From positions 1 to 31,115 of the forward strand of contig UQQY01000007.1 in NCBI GenBank assembly GCA_900543295.1: DNA of 31,115 nt, written 5' to 3'. This document shows positions 1 through 7,826 of the stretch, one piece after another (within the stretch, counting starts at the first letter, position 1; every line of letters begins with the position of its first letter). A program made the position numbers and the translations under genes. The stretch comes from an uncultured Oscillospiraceae bacterium (GTDB lineage Bacteria; Bacillota; Clostridia; Oscillospirales; Ruminococcaceae). Under the pieces are notes generated by a model. The model was given only the letters and a program-made list of their open reading frames with translations, was not told where the DNA came from and searched no databases.

Positions 1-20
1 TTTTTTAAAAAATTTATTTT

Positions 21-49
21 ATTATATATTTAATAATATTTTTTGTCAA
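21..49 (-). promoter_or_regulatory. Consensus sigma-A promoter reading out of the window
   Basis: On the minus strand there is an exact TTGACA (44-49), a 17-nt spacer and an exact TATAAT (21-26), in a very AT-rich stretch. It points left, so it would drive a gene outside the window. It lies beyond the terminator of the mannosidase operon, which supports it being a separate unit. A 7-bp inverted repeat (TGCAGTG/CACTGCA, 124-150) lies upstream; its role is unknown. Confidence 0.6.
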
Positions 50-150
50 TACTTGCATTCAACATTTTGTCATTTCATCTTAATATTTAGATATATTGAT
101 AAAGCCAATTATATTATCATTTTTGCAGTGCGTATTTCCACTTCACTGCA

Positions 151-187
151 TAAGAAAAAGCCCTCTTACAAAGAGGGCTTTTTCTTA
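151..187 (-). terminator. Intrinsic terminator of the mannosidase operon
   Basis: A perfect 17-bp inverted repeat (151-167 with 171-187) with a 3-nt loop. On the minus strand a T-rich arm follows the GC core, 10 nt after the alpha-mannosidase stop codon. The symmetric A/T arms mean it could work in both directions. Confidence 0.85.
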
Positions 188-196
188 TAAGCTTAT

Positions 197-3100
197 TTAT
201 TCGCAAATTTTAAACGTCTTGATCTCAAATGGCTTGATGGTAAACGTATACGCCGCTGTATTCTCTGCCGCGTCTCCAATCTCGTTCTCCATCAGGTCGC
301 ATTCTACGATGCGCTTCATTTCCTTATGCCATGTCAGCGTAACGGCCGTGCGCGCATTGTGATCCTCGTACATACGCACAATAATGTCGCTGCCGTCCTC
401 CACCGGTTTTACGGTTTCCGCAATGACGTTCGGCGCGCTGACGGTGAACAGGCTCGGTACATCGAAGGTATCTGCGCCGTCCTCCTCCATGCGAACCGCA
501 TAGGCCGGAACATTCAGGCAGTATGCCTCCTTCTGCACAAACGCCGCATTGCAGTCGCCCATATGCGGCAGCAGCGCGTAGGTAAAGAAATGCTCCTCCT
601 GATCGGTGGTCGGGTTCGGCAAAATGCCCGATTTTACAAGGCTCAGCGTCATCTTGCCGTCGTGGATGTCGTGGCCGTACTTGCAGTCGTTTAAAATTGA
701 CACGCCGTATCCGCCCTCGGACACATCCGCCCACTTGTGGCCGCAGACCTCAAATTTTGCGCCGTCCCACGAGGTGTTTTTATGCGTCGGACGTTTTAAG
801 CTGCCGAACTGGATGTCATACGTCGCTTCGGAAGCGTTTACGTCGACTTCAAATTCCGTCTTCAGCAGGAGCTGATGCTGCTTCCAGTCAACATACGTCT
901 TGAAATCGATACGGCGGCTCTTCGTATAGAAGATGACGTCCTGCACAATATCCGACTCACAGAAGCGGTATGTAAGGCGCAGCACAATACGTACCGGACC
1001 GTTCTCAATCCATTCCGCGCTCTTTAGGCCGTCCACAACCCAGCTTTTCTGGGTGTAGTAAATATCAATATCCCAGTTATCGTAATAGATCGGTTTATCC
1101 TCATAAACGCGCAGAACGTTTCCGAGGCCGCCTTCCCTCAGCACCTCGCGCTTTGCGTCTTTATCGAAAATGCTGACAAACTGACCGAGATTGTTGAGCT
1201 TAATTTTATAGTACGGCGTTTCAATCTCGTTAAGCGATTGAATCGTGACGCCGTTTTCCGGAGAGAGCGGTTCTTTGACAGGAGAAAGGACGGCATAGCC
1301 CTTGGCCGGAACCGGCGCGCCTGCAAACAACAGGCCGCCCTCAACCGTGCGCTGTACCGGATACAGCTCGCCGGAGGCCGATTTAAACGCCGTAACGCCC
1401 TCATAGCCGCTGGACGGAACCTTCACCGCGTCGTTCCTCTCAAAGGAAAGGGAGTTGAACACGACGAGATCGTCCTTCTTCGCCGCAAGCGCCTTTGCAA
1501 TAGCATTGGTCTTTTCTTCAATCAGCTCATGCGCGCGTTTTTCGAGCGCCGCGTACTCAACCTTTGTAACCTCGTAAACCTCTTTGATCGAAGATCCGGG
1601 CAGAATATCGTGGAACTGGTTCAGCAATATAACCTCCCAGCTCTTATAGATTTCCTCCGCGTCATACGGCACGCCCAGAAGGGAAGCCAGAATACTGAAG
1701 AACTCGACGTCCTGCCACAAAAGCTCGCACTTGCGGTTGCTGCGCTTATTGCGCGCCATTGTGGTATAGGTGCCGCGGTGGTACTCAAGGTACAGCTCGC
1801 CGACCCATTTCGGCAGGTCTTTGTTCCCCGCCGCGCGGTCATACAGCTCTTTAAAATATTGGTGCGAGGTCTCCATGCGCACCTTCGGAGCGCCCGTAAT
1901 GCCGGATTGCATCCGCACGCCGGTCTCAACCATCTCGCGGGTCGGGCCGCCGCCGCCGTCGCCCCAGCCGTAGGAAATCAGAATATCGTTGTTCAAATCC
2001 TTCTGCTGATAGCGCTCCCAGCCGCGCATCAGACAGATCGGATCAAGCTTGCCGTTATAGGTGGTGTAGAAGCTGTCCTTCGGCTGTTCAACGTCCTGCG
2101 TGGTAATCAGGTGCGTGAAAATTTCCGATCCGTCGATCCCCTTCCACCAGAAGGTATCCATCGGCAGCTCGTTGAACTGATTCCACGCAATTTTGGTGGT
2201 CATAAAATATTTGATGCCCGACTTCTTCATAATCTGCGGGAGCGCGGCGGAATAGCCGAACACATCCGGCAGCCACAAAATTTCGTTTTCCCTGCCGAAT
2301 TCCTCTTTAAAAAACTTTTTGCCGTGCAGGAACTGACGCACAAGGCTTTCACCCGAGGTCACATTGCAGTCTGCCTCAACCCACATGCCGCCTTCCGGCT
2401 CCCAGCGCCCCTCTGCGACACGCTGCCTGATCTTTTCGTAAACTTCCGGATAGCGCTCCTTTAAGAAAGCGTAAAGCTGCGGCTGGCTCGACATGAACTT
2501 ATATTCCGGATACTCCTCCATAAGCTTCAGAACCGTCGCAAACGAACGTACGACCTTCTCTCTGGTCTGCTCAACCGTCCACCACCATGCTACGTCAATG
2601 TGCGTGTGACCGATACAGGTGGCAATCACGCTGTCCTCGCCTGCAAGCTTTGTATAAATTTCGTCCTTTACAAACGCATTGCACGCGTGGATGGAATCAT
2701 AAAACGAATCGGAATACGGCACGCGCAGGTCGAGCATATTGACCGCCTTTTCGAGGGCAAGCTGTAATTTGATACGGCTCTGGTCGCCCTTTTCCAGATG
2801 GCTTACAATACGGTTCGGAATGTTTAAGTTATAGTAGCAGTTCTGAATCTCTGGATCGATCTGCATCATACTGCCGGACAGGCGCAGATGTGAGGTCGAG
2901 CCCTGATTGTGGTCGTTGTCCCGGCCGGTATACGCCTGTAAGTCGATCACATAGCGGTCGCCCGCCTTCGCGCAGTCGGTGATCCGCACCTCGCGGTGGT
3001 TTGTGTCAAGCCCCTGGGTGACCTCGCCGTTTACAAACAGCAAAAACTGCGGATTGACCGCATCCCAGAATGTCACCTGTGTAACGAAATAAAACCACAG

Positions 3101-3349
3101 CGGTTTTCCGTCAAAGCTCTCGGGAACCGTAACCTCCGCACGGAACCAATAGTGCGCGTCCGGACCCGGCCATATATCCTTGTCCGTATCAAACGCGCGC
3201 CATTCCTCCGCCGCTGCGTCCGCCTCAGCCGGAGTCAGGTAAAAGCCCGGTTTCATCATAAAACCGGTGATCGGCGCAGACTGCACTGTTGCCATGGCCA
3301 GAAGATCCGTACAAATCTTATTGACCCGCTCATAACGGTAATTCTCCAT
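197..3349 (-). CDS. GH38 family alpha-mannosidase
   Basis: A 1050-residue retaining alpha-mannosidase that removes alpha-linked mannose from oligosaccharides. The GH38 catalytic domain has the zinc motif HTHID at about residues 248-252, the motif WLPDVFGYS containing the nucleophile Asp (about 362), and the later QFHDILPGSS segment, followed by the large C-terminal beta domains. The length is normal for bacterial GH38. The N-terminal region (about 40-180) looks like a beta-sandwich. There is no signal peptide, so it should act in the cytoplasm on imported sugars. I chose the ATG at 3349 because AAGGAG lies 8 nt upstream; an in-frame GTG at 3358 overlaps that site. It follows the GH130 gene and is separated from it by a terminator-like hairpin, so it may be expressed at a lower level. 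Linkage preference cannot be read from the sequence. Confidence 0.93.
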   Translation of the reverse strand: MENYRYERVNKICTDLLAMATVQSAPITGFMMKPGFYLTPAEADAAAEEWRAFDTDKDIWPGPDAHYWFRAEVTVPESFDGKPLWFYFVTQVTFWDAVNPQFLLFVNGEVTQGLDTNHREVRITDCAKAGDRYVIDLQAYTGRDNDHNQGSTSHLRLSGSMMQIDPEIQNCYYNLNIPNRIVSHLEKGDQSRIKLQLALEKAVNMLDLRVPYSDSFYDSIHACNAFVKDEIYTKLAGEDSVIATCIGHTHIDVAWWWTVEQTREKVVRSFATVLKLMEEYPEYKFMSSQPQLYAFLKERYPEVYEKIRQRVAEGRWEPEGGMWVEADCNVTSGESLVRQFLHGKKFFKEEFGRENEILWLPDVFGYSAALPQIMKKSGIKYFMTTKIAWNQFNELPMDTFWWKGIDGSEIFTHLITTQDVEQPKDSFYTTYNGKLDPICLMRGWERYQQKDLNNDILISYGWGDGGGGPTREMVETGVRMQSGITGAPKVRMETSHQYFKELYDRAAGNKDLPKWVGELYLEYHRGTYTTMARNKRSNRKCELLWQDVEFFSILASLLGVPYDAEEIYKSWEVILLNQFHDILPGSSIKEVYEVTKVEYAALEKRAHELIEEKTNAIAKALAAKKDDLVVFNSLSFERNDAVKVPSSGYEGVTAFKSASGELYPVQRTVEGGLLFAGAPVPAKGYAVLSPVKEPLSPENGVTIQSLNEIETPYYKIKLNNLGQFVSIFDKDAKREVLREGGLGNVLRVYEDKPIYYDNWDIDIYYTQKSWVVDGLKSAEWIENGPVRIVLRLTYRFCESDIVQDVIFYTKSRRIDFKTYVDWKQHQLLLKTEFEVDVNASEATYDIQFGSLKRPTHKNTSWDGAKFEVCGHKWADVSEGGYGVSILNDCKYGHDIHDGKMTLSLVKSGILPNPTTDQEEHFFTYALLPHMGDCNAAFVQKEAYCLNVPAYAVRMEEDGADTFDVPSLFTVSAPNVIAETVKPVEDGSDIIVRMYEDHNARTAVTLTWHKEMKRIVECDLMENEIGDAAENTAAYTFTIKPFEIKTFKICE

Positions 3350-3392
3350 ATCATGCACTCCTTTTCAAAATATTCTTACAGATAGCAGGAAA

Positions 3393-3431
3393 AAAGCAGC
3401 CAACAAAAGCGGCGCTTTCGCTGGCTGCTTT
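3393..3431 (-). terminator. Terminator-like hairpin between GH130 and GH38
   Basis: On the minus strand AAAGCAGCCA pairs with TGGCTGCTTT, followed by a T-run, about 40 nt after the GH130 stop and about 45 nt before the GH38 start. I see no separate promoter for GH38, so this probably acts as a partial terminator that lowers the GH38:GH130 ratio, or as an mRNA 3'-end stabiliser. Confidence 0.6.
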
Positions 3432-3469
3432 CCCGCCTGTCAGAAAACGTGCCGCCTGTAAGCCAGCGC

Positions 3470-4459
3470 TTACAGGGAGTTTTCCTTCATGTAGTTCAGC
3501 ACGTCGTCAACCGTCGTAAAGGCAAGGCCGGTAACGGTATCGGCACAGCCGTAGTAAATCGCAATGCGGCCGGTTTCAGCGTCGGTAAGCGTTGCGCACG
3601 GGAATACAACGTTCGGAACGTCTCCTACGCATTCGTATATTTTCTGTGGAGAGAGCAGGTACGGTCTGGTGCGGTATTTCACCTTCCACGGCTCGTCAAT
3701 ATCAAGAAGCGCCGCGCCAAAGGAATAAACAAAGCCGTTGCAGCTGTTCAGCACGCCATGGTAAAACAGCAGCCAGCCTTCGTCGGTCTCAATCGGAACA
3801 GGGCCCGGACCGATCTTTTTTGACTGCCAGGCGGAGCGATCGTCGTTGATGATGCCCATGACATAACGGTGCTTGCCCCAGTATACCATGTCCGGGCTCT
3901 CGGAGTAGAAGACGTCGCCGAACGGCGTGTGGCCGGTATCGGACGGACGGGAAACCATCGCGTATTTTCCGTTGATCTTGCGCGGGAAAAGCACGCCGTT
4001 TCTGTTATACGGCAGGAATGCGTTTTCGCACTGTACGAATTTCTTGAAATCGTATGTATACGCAATGCCGATGGTCGGGCCGTGGTAGCCGTTGCACCAG
4101 GTAACATAGTACTTGTCCTCAATCTTCAATACGCGCGGATCATAGCGATACTCTCTCTTGAGAATCTCCGGATCATCGCCCTCAAATTTGATCGGCTCAT
4201 CCTCGAATTCCCATTTTAAGCCGTCCTTTGAACGTCCGACAAAGATGTCCATCGAGCGGGAACGGCTGTCGCAGCGGAATACGCCGATGAAGCCATCCTC
4301 CCACGGAACAACCGCACTGTTGAAGATGGAGTTTGAGTCCTTCTGCTCGTCTCTTTGAATGATCGGGTTCTGGTCGTAACGCCAGACGATGTCTCTGCAA
4401 TTTGCCGGTTTGTCCTGCCACGGAATGTTCGGGAGGGCACTGCCGATGATTTTAGCCAT
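3470..4459 (-). CDS. GH130 beta-mannoside phosphorylase
   Basis: A 329-residue five-bladed beta-propeller enzyme of family GH130, which cleaves beta-mannosidic bonds by phosphorolysis to give mannose 1-phosphate. Visible features are the early NSIFNSAVVPW block, the FRCDSRSR segment, the central RYDPRV motif that should carry the catalytic Asp, and the GPGPVPIETDEGWLLFYHG block. The length is typical. There is no signal peptide, consistent with a cytoplasmic energy-saving phosphorylase. The start at 4459 has GAGG 8 nt upstream. It is the first gene of a GH130-GH38 operon. The partner alpha-mannosidase suggests mannose-rich glycans such as the Man-beta-1,4-GlcNAc core of N-glycans, but beta-mannan oligomers are possible; the sequence does not decide between them. 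Confidence 0.9.
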   Translation of the reverse strand: MAKIIGSALPNIPWQDKPANCRDIVWRYDQNPIIQRDEQKDSNSIFNSAVVPWEDGFIGVFRCDSRSRSMDIFVGRSKDGLKWEFEDEPIKFEGDDPEILKREYRYDPRVLKIEDKYYVTWCNGYHGPTIGIAYTYDFKKFVQCENAFLPYNRNGVLFPRKINGKYAMVSRPSDTGHTPFGDVFYSESPDMVYWGKHRYVMGIINDDRSAWQSKKIGPGPVPIETDEGWLLFYHGVLNSCNGFVYSFGAALLDIDEPWKVKYRTRPYLLSPQKIYECVGDVPNVVFPCATLTDAETGRIAIYYGCADTVTGLAFTTVDDVLNYMKENSL

Positions 4460-4492
4460 AACAATTACCTCATTCTCCGGCGGAATGTAATA

Positions 4493-4534
4493 AAAGCCGA
4501 TCCGACGCCTTTACCGCCGGCAGGCGTCCGGCTT
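4493..4534 (-). promoter_or_regulatory. Terminator-like leader hairpin ahead of GH130
   Basis: In the roughly 125-nt leader between the promoter and the GH130 start, AAGCCG-GACGCCT pairs with AGGCGTC-(GGAT)-CGGCTT on the minus strand and is followed by TTTTATT. A competing pairing (CCGATC with GATCGG) uses the same 3' arm. This could be an attenuator; no known riboswitch class is recognised. Confidence 0.4.
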
Positions 4535-4575
4535 ATTTCCGATCGGGATGCTGCGCGCAGACCGCACACAGCGTC

Positions 4576-4619
4576 ACAGTATCTACTGTCATTATAAATG
4601 ATAAGAGATCATTTTTCAA
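4576..4619 (-). promoter_or_regulatory. GH130-GH38 promoter with two inverted repeats
   Basis: The minus strand has TTGAAA (4614-4619), a 17-nt spacer and TATAAT (4591-4596). The spacer is itself an inverted repeat, AAATGAT-N5-ATCATTT (4596-4614). A second perfect palindrome, ACAGTA-N2-TACTGT (4576-4589), covers the expected transcription start near 4584. Both sit where a repressor would block RNA polymerase. The two sequences differ, suggesting two regulators or two signals. No regulator gene is adjacent. Confidence 0.7.
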
Positions 4620-4754
4620 TCGGTTTTGTGCACTTTATTGAAAAAAACAGCCAGCTGTATCTATTTTTCTGACCGCGCAAAGGGACAAATGGAAAAGTTG
4701 CCTGAAATCAGCCTTTTATTCATCAATATTTATCAAAAAATTCCTTATTATATA

Positions 4755-4782
4755 TTGATTTTTGTTTGATGTATGATACAAT
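4755..4782 (+). promoter_or_regulatory. Candidate promoter for the C39 remnant and lipoprotein
   Basis: TTGATT (4755-4760), a 16-nt spacer and TACAAT (4777-4782) in an AT-rich stretch. It lies just upstream of the peptidase remnant and is the only promoter-like sequence I see before the lipoprotein gene at 5057. Confidence 0.4.
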
Positions 4783-4811
4783 GGTATTGTAAATGATATT
4801 GTGCATTTTCT

Positions 4812-5012
4812 GTGCTTCTTAAAAATCTTCCTTATTATACCGGAAGTTCAACCGGCGGACATTACATTACAATTCGTGCGATTAACGGAAGTACGGGAAC
4901 AGCGGTTATTGTCGATCCCCATTACAATTCCGCATATCGTGGAGAACACACGGTAACCTATAGCCAACTGAGAACAATGCTGAATGGAAGAACGCTCATC
5001 TATGCGCCTTAA
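4812..5012 (+). pseudogene. C-terminal remnant of a C39-like cysteine peptidase
   Basis: A 66-codon frame opens with GTG but has no ribosome binding site. It resembles the C-terminal part of the C39-like papain-fold family (Peptidase_C39_2): SSTGGHYITIRAI contains the expected catalytic His, VDPHYNSAYRG is the following conserved block, and it ends LIYAP. The N-terminal half that would carry the catalytic Cys and Gln is absent. The upstream 70 nt are AT-rich promoter-like DNA, so the gene is 5'-truncated rather than frameshifted. It lies 44 nt before the lipoprotein gene and may simply be part of its leader. It is presumably inactive as a peptidase. Confidence 0.6.
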
Positions 5013-5056
5013 TCCATATTGCTTAAAACTGTTACGGCTCTAAAGAGGACGTCATC

Positions 5057-5683
5057 ATGAAAAACCGTTTGTATCAAATACTCGCTTTTTGCTGCGGGCT
5101 GGCGCTGCTGTTCCCGCTTGCGGCCTGTCAGACCGGCGAAACCCCAGAAGGCCCCTCTACATCTGAAAAACCGCCTGTCGAAAGCAAAACTGAAGATTCT
5201 TCCGCCTTGTCTCTGCCGGAGCTCACCAAGCAGTTCAAAGCTGAGCTGGACGGTCTGGCGGAAGAGTACGACGGACGGCTCGAAAAGGATGCGGTCATAG
5301 ACGTCATAAACGAAAAAAAGGCAGGGGCAATTCCAGAGGAATACCACAGTGATCTGGACGGCTATCTCGACTCCGTTCGGACAGAACTGAATAACCTGCT
5401 GCCGTTCCGCTCTTACGGCTCGCTGATCGGGCCAAACGCGCCTGCGGAGTACAGCGCGGCCTGCGACTATATCCGCGCAGAATTTGAGAAAAATGTAACC
5501 GAAGAAAACCGCGCAGATTTTGAGGAGATCCTTGCGTGGATGGAGGACGATGTCCTCGGCGCGCAAAGTCCATCCCCCTATGCAAACAATCCGCAGCTTC
5601 ACTTTGACGCGGCAAGACAAGCTCTTTGGTCGCATTTTCAATGCACAGTCGATACCAACCCTTATTTTTTCGACCATCCGTAG
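5057..5683 (+). CDS. Small lipoprotein of unknown function
   Basis: A 208-residue predicted lipoprotein. It has a short basic N-terminus (MKNR), a hydrophobic segment at about 5-20 and a lipobox LAAC ending at Cys24, so it should be lipid-anchored on the outer face of the membrane. A Ser/Thr/Pro/Glu-rich linker follows (about 25-50), then an acidic, mostly helical domain with heptad-like stretches (about 52-165). I recognise no enzymatic motif or family. AAAGAGG lies 8 nt before the ATG. It follows a truncated C39 peptidase fragment and may be what remains of an exported-protein locus. It ends at a strong bidirectional terminator shared with the convergent DUF4434 gene. Confidence 0.75.
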   Translation: MKNRLYQILAFCCGLALLFPLAACQTGETPEGPSTSEKPPVESKTEDSSALSLPELTKQFKAELDGLAEEYDGRLEKDAVIDVINEKKAGAIPEEYHSDLDGYLDSVRTELNNLLPFRSYGSLIGPNAPAEYSAACDYIRAEFEKNVTEENRADFEEILAWMEDDVLGAQSPSPYANNPQLHFDAARQALWSHFQCTVDTNPYFFDHP

Positions 5684-5700
5684 CGCTATTTGACCGGATA

Positions 5701-5740
5701 AAAACAGGCGCCGCTTCATTTTAAAAGCGGCGCCTGTTTT
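5701..5740. terminator. Bidirectional intrinsic terminator
   Basis: A perfect 15-bp inverted repeat (5701-5715 with 5726-5740) with A/T arms on both sides and a GGCGCCGC core. It sits between the convergent lipoprotein (stop 5683) and DUF4434 (stop 5775) genes and can end both transcripts. Confidence 0.85.
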
Positions 5741-5774
5741 TCGTCCTGTTTTTTGAGAAAGCGCGTCCGCTCTC

Positions 5775-6734
5775 TCACTTTTCCTCCAATGCGGCGCGAT
5801 ACGCCATATATTCTTCATACAGCTTCTCTGACGAAGGATGACCCACAAACGCTTTGCTGCCCGGCTTATTCATCAGTCCCGGATATTCGTAGATCAGGAT
5901 TTCCTCCACGTAAGGCGATACAGCCTCCAACTGCTTCTGCACCCGCTCAAAGGGCGCCGGCAGCAGCGCGGATTTGTATACCTCGCCTTCAAATTCAAAC
6001 ACCTCGACGTCCGCCCAAAGCTTTGCGCGTCCCGCTTTATCATGCACACGCTTTAACGCCGCGTAAAAGCCCTCGCTTTCGGAAAGCTTTGTTTTCCGCA
6101 CGCCGATCTCGTCCTGATACGCCATAAAATCAATATCGAGCAGCTCCAGATCATGGATATACCGCTCGTCGGCAATCACGTCCCGCGTTCCGTACGGACC
6201 GATCAATGTCCGAAAGCGCTTATCCATCTTGTGGATTTCAGCAGAGGACAAATTGACATACCGCATGAATTCCTCCGACAAGTGGCCGTTGATCCATGTT
6301 TCGTCCGGATAGTACCAGCCGTAAAAGCTCGGATGATGCCCATAGAGCGCCGAAAGCTCGTTGATTGCCGTAAGCATCTTTTTCAGCACAGCGGGATCTG
6401 TCATATTGCCGATCGGATCCATCCAGTCGCCGTAAAATCCGGTGCTGATAAAAACATGCATTCCCTGCTTGTCCGCCTCGTCTAAAAGCACCTCTATCGG
6501 ATCTTCACAGCCGATTTTCCATTCCGGAAAAATAGACGTCTTATAGTACGCCTTAAAGTGCAGCGCCGTTGCCAAAAGCACGATATAGCGCATTCCCGCT
6601 TCTTTCATTTCCCGGATTTTTTCGCGCCACTGCTCTTCGGTAAAAGCGGTAAGCGTATCATTCCAATACTTTCCTTCCGCTGTGTTGTGATGCAGAAACT
6701 CAAACCAGGTTCCTGTAATCGGTTTTGTTTTCAT
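5775..6734 (-). CDS. DUF4434 TIM-barrel protein, putative glycoside hydrolase
   Basis: A 319-residue protein resembling the DUF4434 family of glycosidase-like TIM barrels. The start reads GTWFEFLHHN, followed by alternating strand/helix segments (RYIVLLATAL, MHVFISTGFYGDW). The motif FYGWYYPDE at about 144-152 contains an acidic residue at the position expected for a strand-4 catalytic Glu. Near the C-terminus EILIYEYPG supplies a second candidate Glu. There is no signal peptide, so it is probably cytoplasmic. I chose the ATG at 6734 because AGGAGG lies 7 nt upstream; the in-frame ATG at 6740 sits too close to it, and the longer frame to 6800 runs back into the promoter. It is probably involved in carbohydrate breakdown, with the substrate unknown. 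A LacI-type operator overlaps its promoter. Confidence 0.75.
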   Translation of the reverse strand: MKTKPITGTWFEFLHHNTAEGKYWNDTLTAFTEEQWREKIREMKEAGMRYIVLLATALHFKAYYKTSIFPEWKIGCEDPIEVLLDEADKQGMHVFISTGFYGDWMDPIGNMTDPAVLKKMLTAINELSALYGHHPSFYGWYYPDETWINGHLSEEFMRYVNLSSAEIHKMDKRFRTLIGPYGTRDVIADERYIHDLELLDIDFMAYQDEIGVRKTKLSESEGFYAALKRVHDKAGRAKLWADVEVFEFEGEVYKSALLPAPFERVQKQLEAVSPYVEEILIYEYPGLMNKPGSKAFVGHPSSEKLYEEYMAYRAALEEK

Positions 6735-6782
6735 GCCCATTCCTCCTTTGATACGGGAAGCCGCTCCGCCGTTCCCGCTGTT

Positions 6783-6818
6783 ACCATACCACAATGACAA
6801 GCCCTTGTAAACGGTTTA
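6783..6818 (-). promoter_or_regulatory. DUF4434 promoter with cre/LacI-like operator
   Basis: The minus strand has TTTACA (6806-6811), a 17-nt spacer and TATGGT (6783-6788). The -35 is overlapped by TAAAC-G-GTTTA (6808-6818); read on the plus strand, TTGTAAACGGTTTAG (6805-6819) fits the CcpA cre consensus except in its last C and W positions. The layout matches the promoter of the next operon upstream (7745-7780). Confidence 0.6.
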
Positions 6819-6854
6819 GGTAAAATAATTTTTATTCCCTTCATTAAAGGATTC

Positions 6855-7715
6855 TCATCCGTTTCTCACCGCATCAAGTGAAATCCATGTGCCGTACTGT
6901 CCGCAGGCGCGTTTTCCCGCCTCCTGCATCGCCATAATCTCAAGCGTATCCTCCGGAGAGACCGGCAGTACTCCCCCGCAGAAAAACCGGCACAGCGAGA
7001 GCATCAGCGTCATGTAGTGATCCGTTACCGCAATATCCTCGCCGGACACATTTTCCTGCTCATACACCGTAAGGCGGAACGGAATCGCCGGCATCATCTG
7101 CGTCATCTGCGCTGTACGGCCGTTTCCATACTCATACAGAATATGCCGCGCATCTTCCCCGCCAAACGCAATACAGCGGTTCGCACCGATCCCCATCAAA
7201 TGCTCGATCATCTCATACTGATGAATCGAATAATTCCGAAGATCCCCCGGTCCCTGCGAAACCAACCGGCGCGGCGCGCCATGACGCTGCTTCCACGAAA
7301 GAAGCTCCATACAGAACCGCTGTGACGAACAGGAAAATACCGGCGTATTGTGCGCCTTTGCCAGCGCGAACATCCGCGCCGCAGACGCATAATCAGGCGC
7401 AAAGGTCTTGTCGCAGAAAACCGGCTTCCCGCTCATCAAAGCGGGCTTTGCCAGCGCCTCATGACCGCCGCATTCGTCCGCCGCCATCACCATGATCCCG
7501 TCGCACCGTGCAATCAGCTCCTCGGGCGTTTCACAGTATGCCGCGCCATACTCTCCGCACCAGCGCCGGGTCTCCGCTTCCTCCGCCTGCGTGGCGCATG
7601 CCGCCGTAACGGCAATATCATAGCCGTAAAGCGCGGCGGCAAGCTTCAAATACCGCGGATAATGCATCGTATGCCAGTTATAAAGCCGTTCGTCTAAAAT
7701 GCCAACCTGAACCAT
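6855..7715 (-). CDS. Gfo/Idh/MocA-like NAD(P)-dependent oxidoreductase
   Basis: A 286-residue protein resembling the Gfo/Idh/MocA dehydrogenases. The N-terminal Rossmann half runs from MVQVGILDE to about residue 120. It includes CDGIMVMAADECGGH and the block KPVFCDKTFAPD, which corresponds to the family's EKP motif with Lys at the catalytic position. The C-terminal half (about 125-280) is shorter than usual; full-length members are commonly 330-400 residues. The signature Gly-rich nucleotide loop is not obvious near the N-terminus, so cofactor binding is uncertain. I chose the ATG at 7715 (GAGAGGG 8 nt upstream) over the TTG one codon earlier. The sugar or polyol substrate is unknown. The gene has its own promoter with a palindromic operator and probably reads toward the DUF4434 gene, since no clear terminator separates them. 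Confidence 0.7.
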   Translation of the reverse strand: MVQVGILDERLYNWHTMHYPRYLKLAAALYGYDIAVTAACATQAEEAETRRWCGEYGAAYCETPEELIARCDGIMVMAADECGGHEALAKPALMSGKPVFCDKTFAPDYASAARMFALAKAHNTPVFSCSSQRFCMELLSWKQRHGAPRRLVSQGPGDLRNYSIHQYEMIEHLMGIGANRCIAFGGEDARHILYEYGNGRTAQMTQMMPAIPFRLTVYEQENVSGEDIAVTDHYMTLMLSLCRFFCGGVLPVSPEDTLEIMAMQEAGKRACGQYGTWISLDAVRNG

Positions 7716-7744
7716 CAAATCATCCCTCTCTTTTTTCTATCTTT

Positions 7745-7780
7745 ACCATAGCACCAAAATGACAGAAAGTAAAGCGCTTT
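7745..7780 (-). promoter_or_regulatory. Oxidoreductase promoter with AAAGCGCTTT operator
   Basis: The minus strand has TTTACT (7768-7773), a 17-nt spacer and TATGGT (7745-7750). The perfect palindrome AAAGCGCTTT (7771-7780), with the CG centre typical of LacI/GalR-family operators, overlaps the -35. The same -10 and operator placement occur upstream of the DUF4434 gene, suggesting shared control. Confidence 0.6.
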
Positions 7781-7826
7781 CCTTCGCCTGAGCCGCACTA
7801 TGCTGAATCGCCGCCGCTCCCACGAT

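Noticed and set aside
1238..2464. 408-codon open frame on the plus strand
   Set aside because: It lies entirely antisense to the GH38 gene, is Arg/His-rich with no recognisable motif, and has no promoter or ribosome site; it is a codon-bias shadow.
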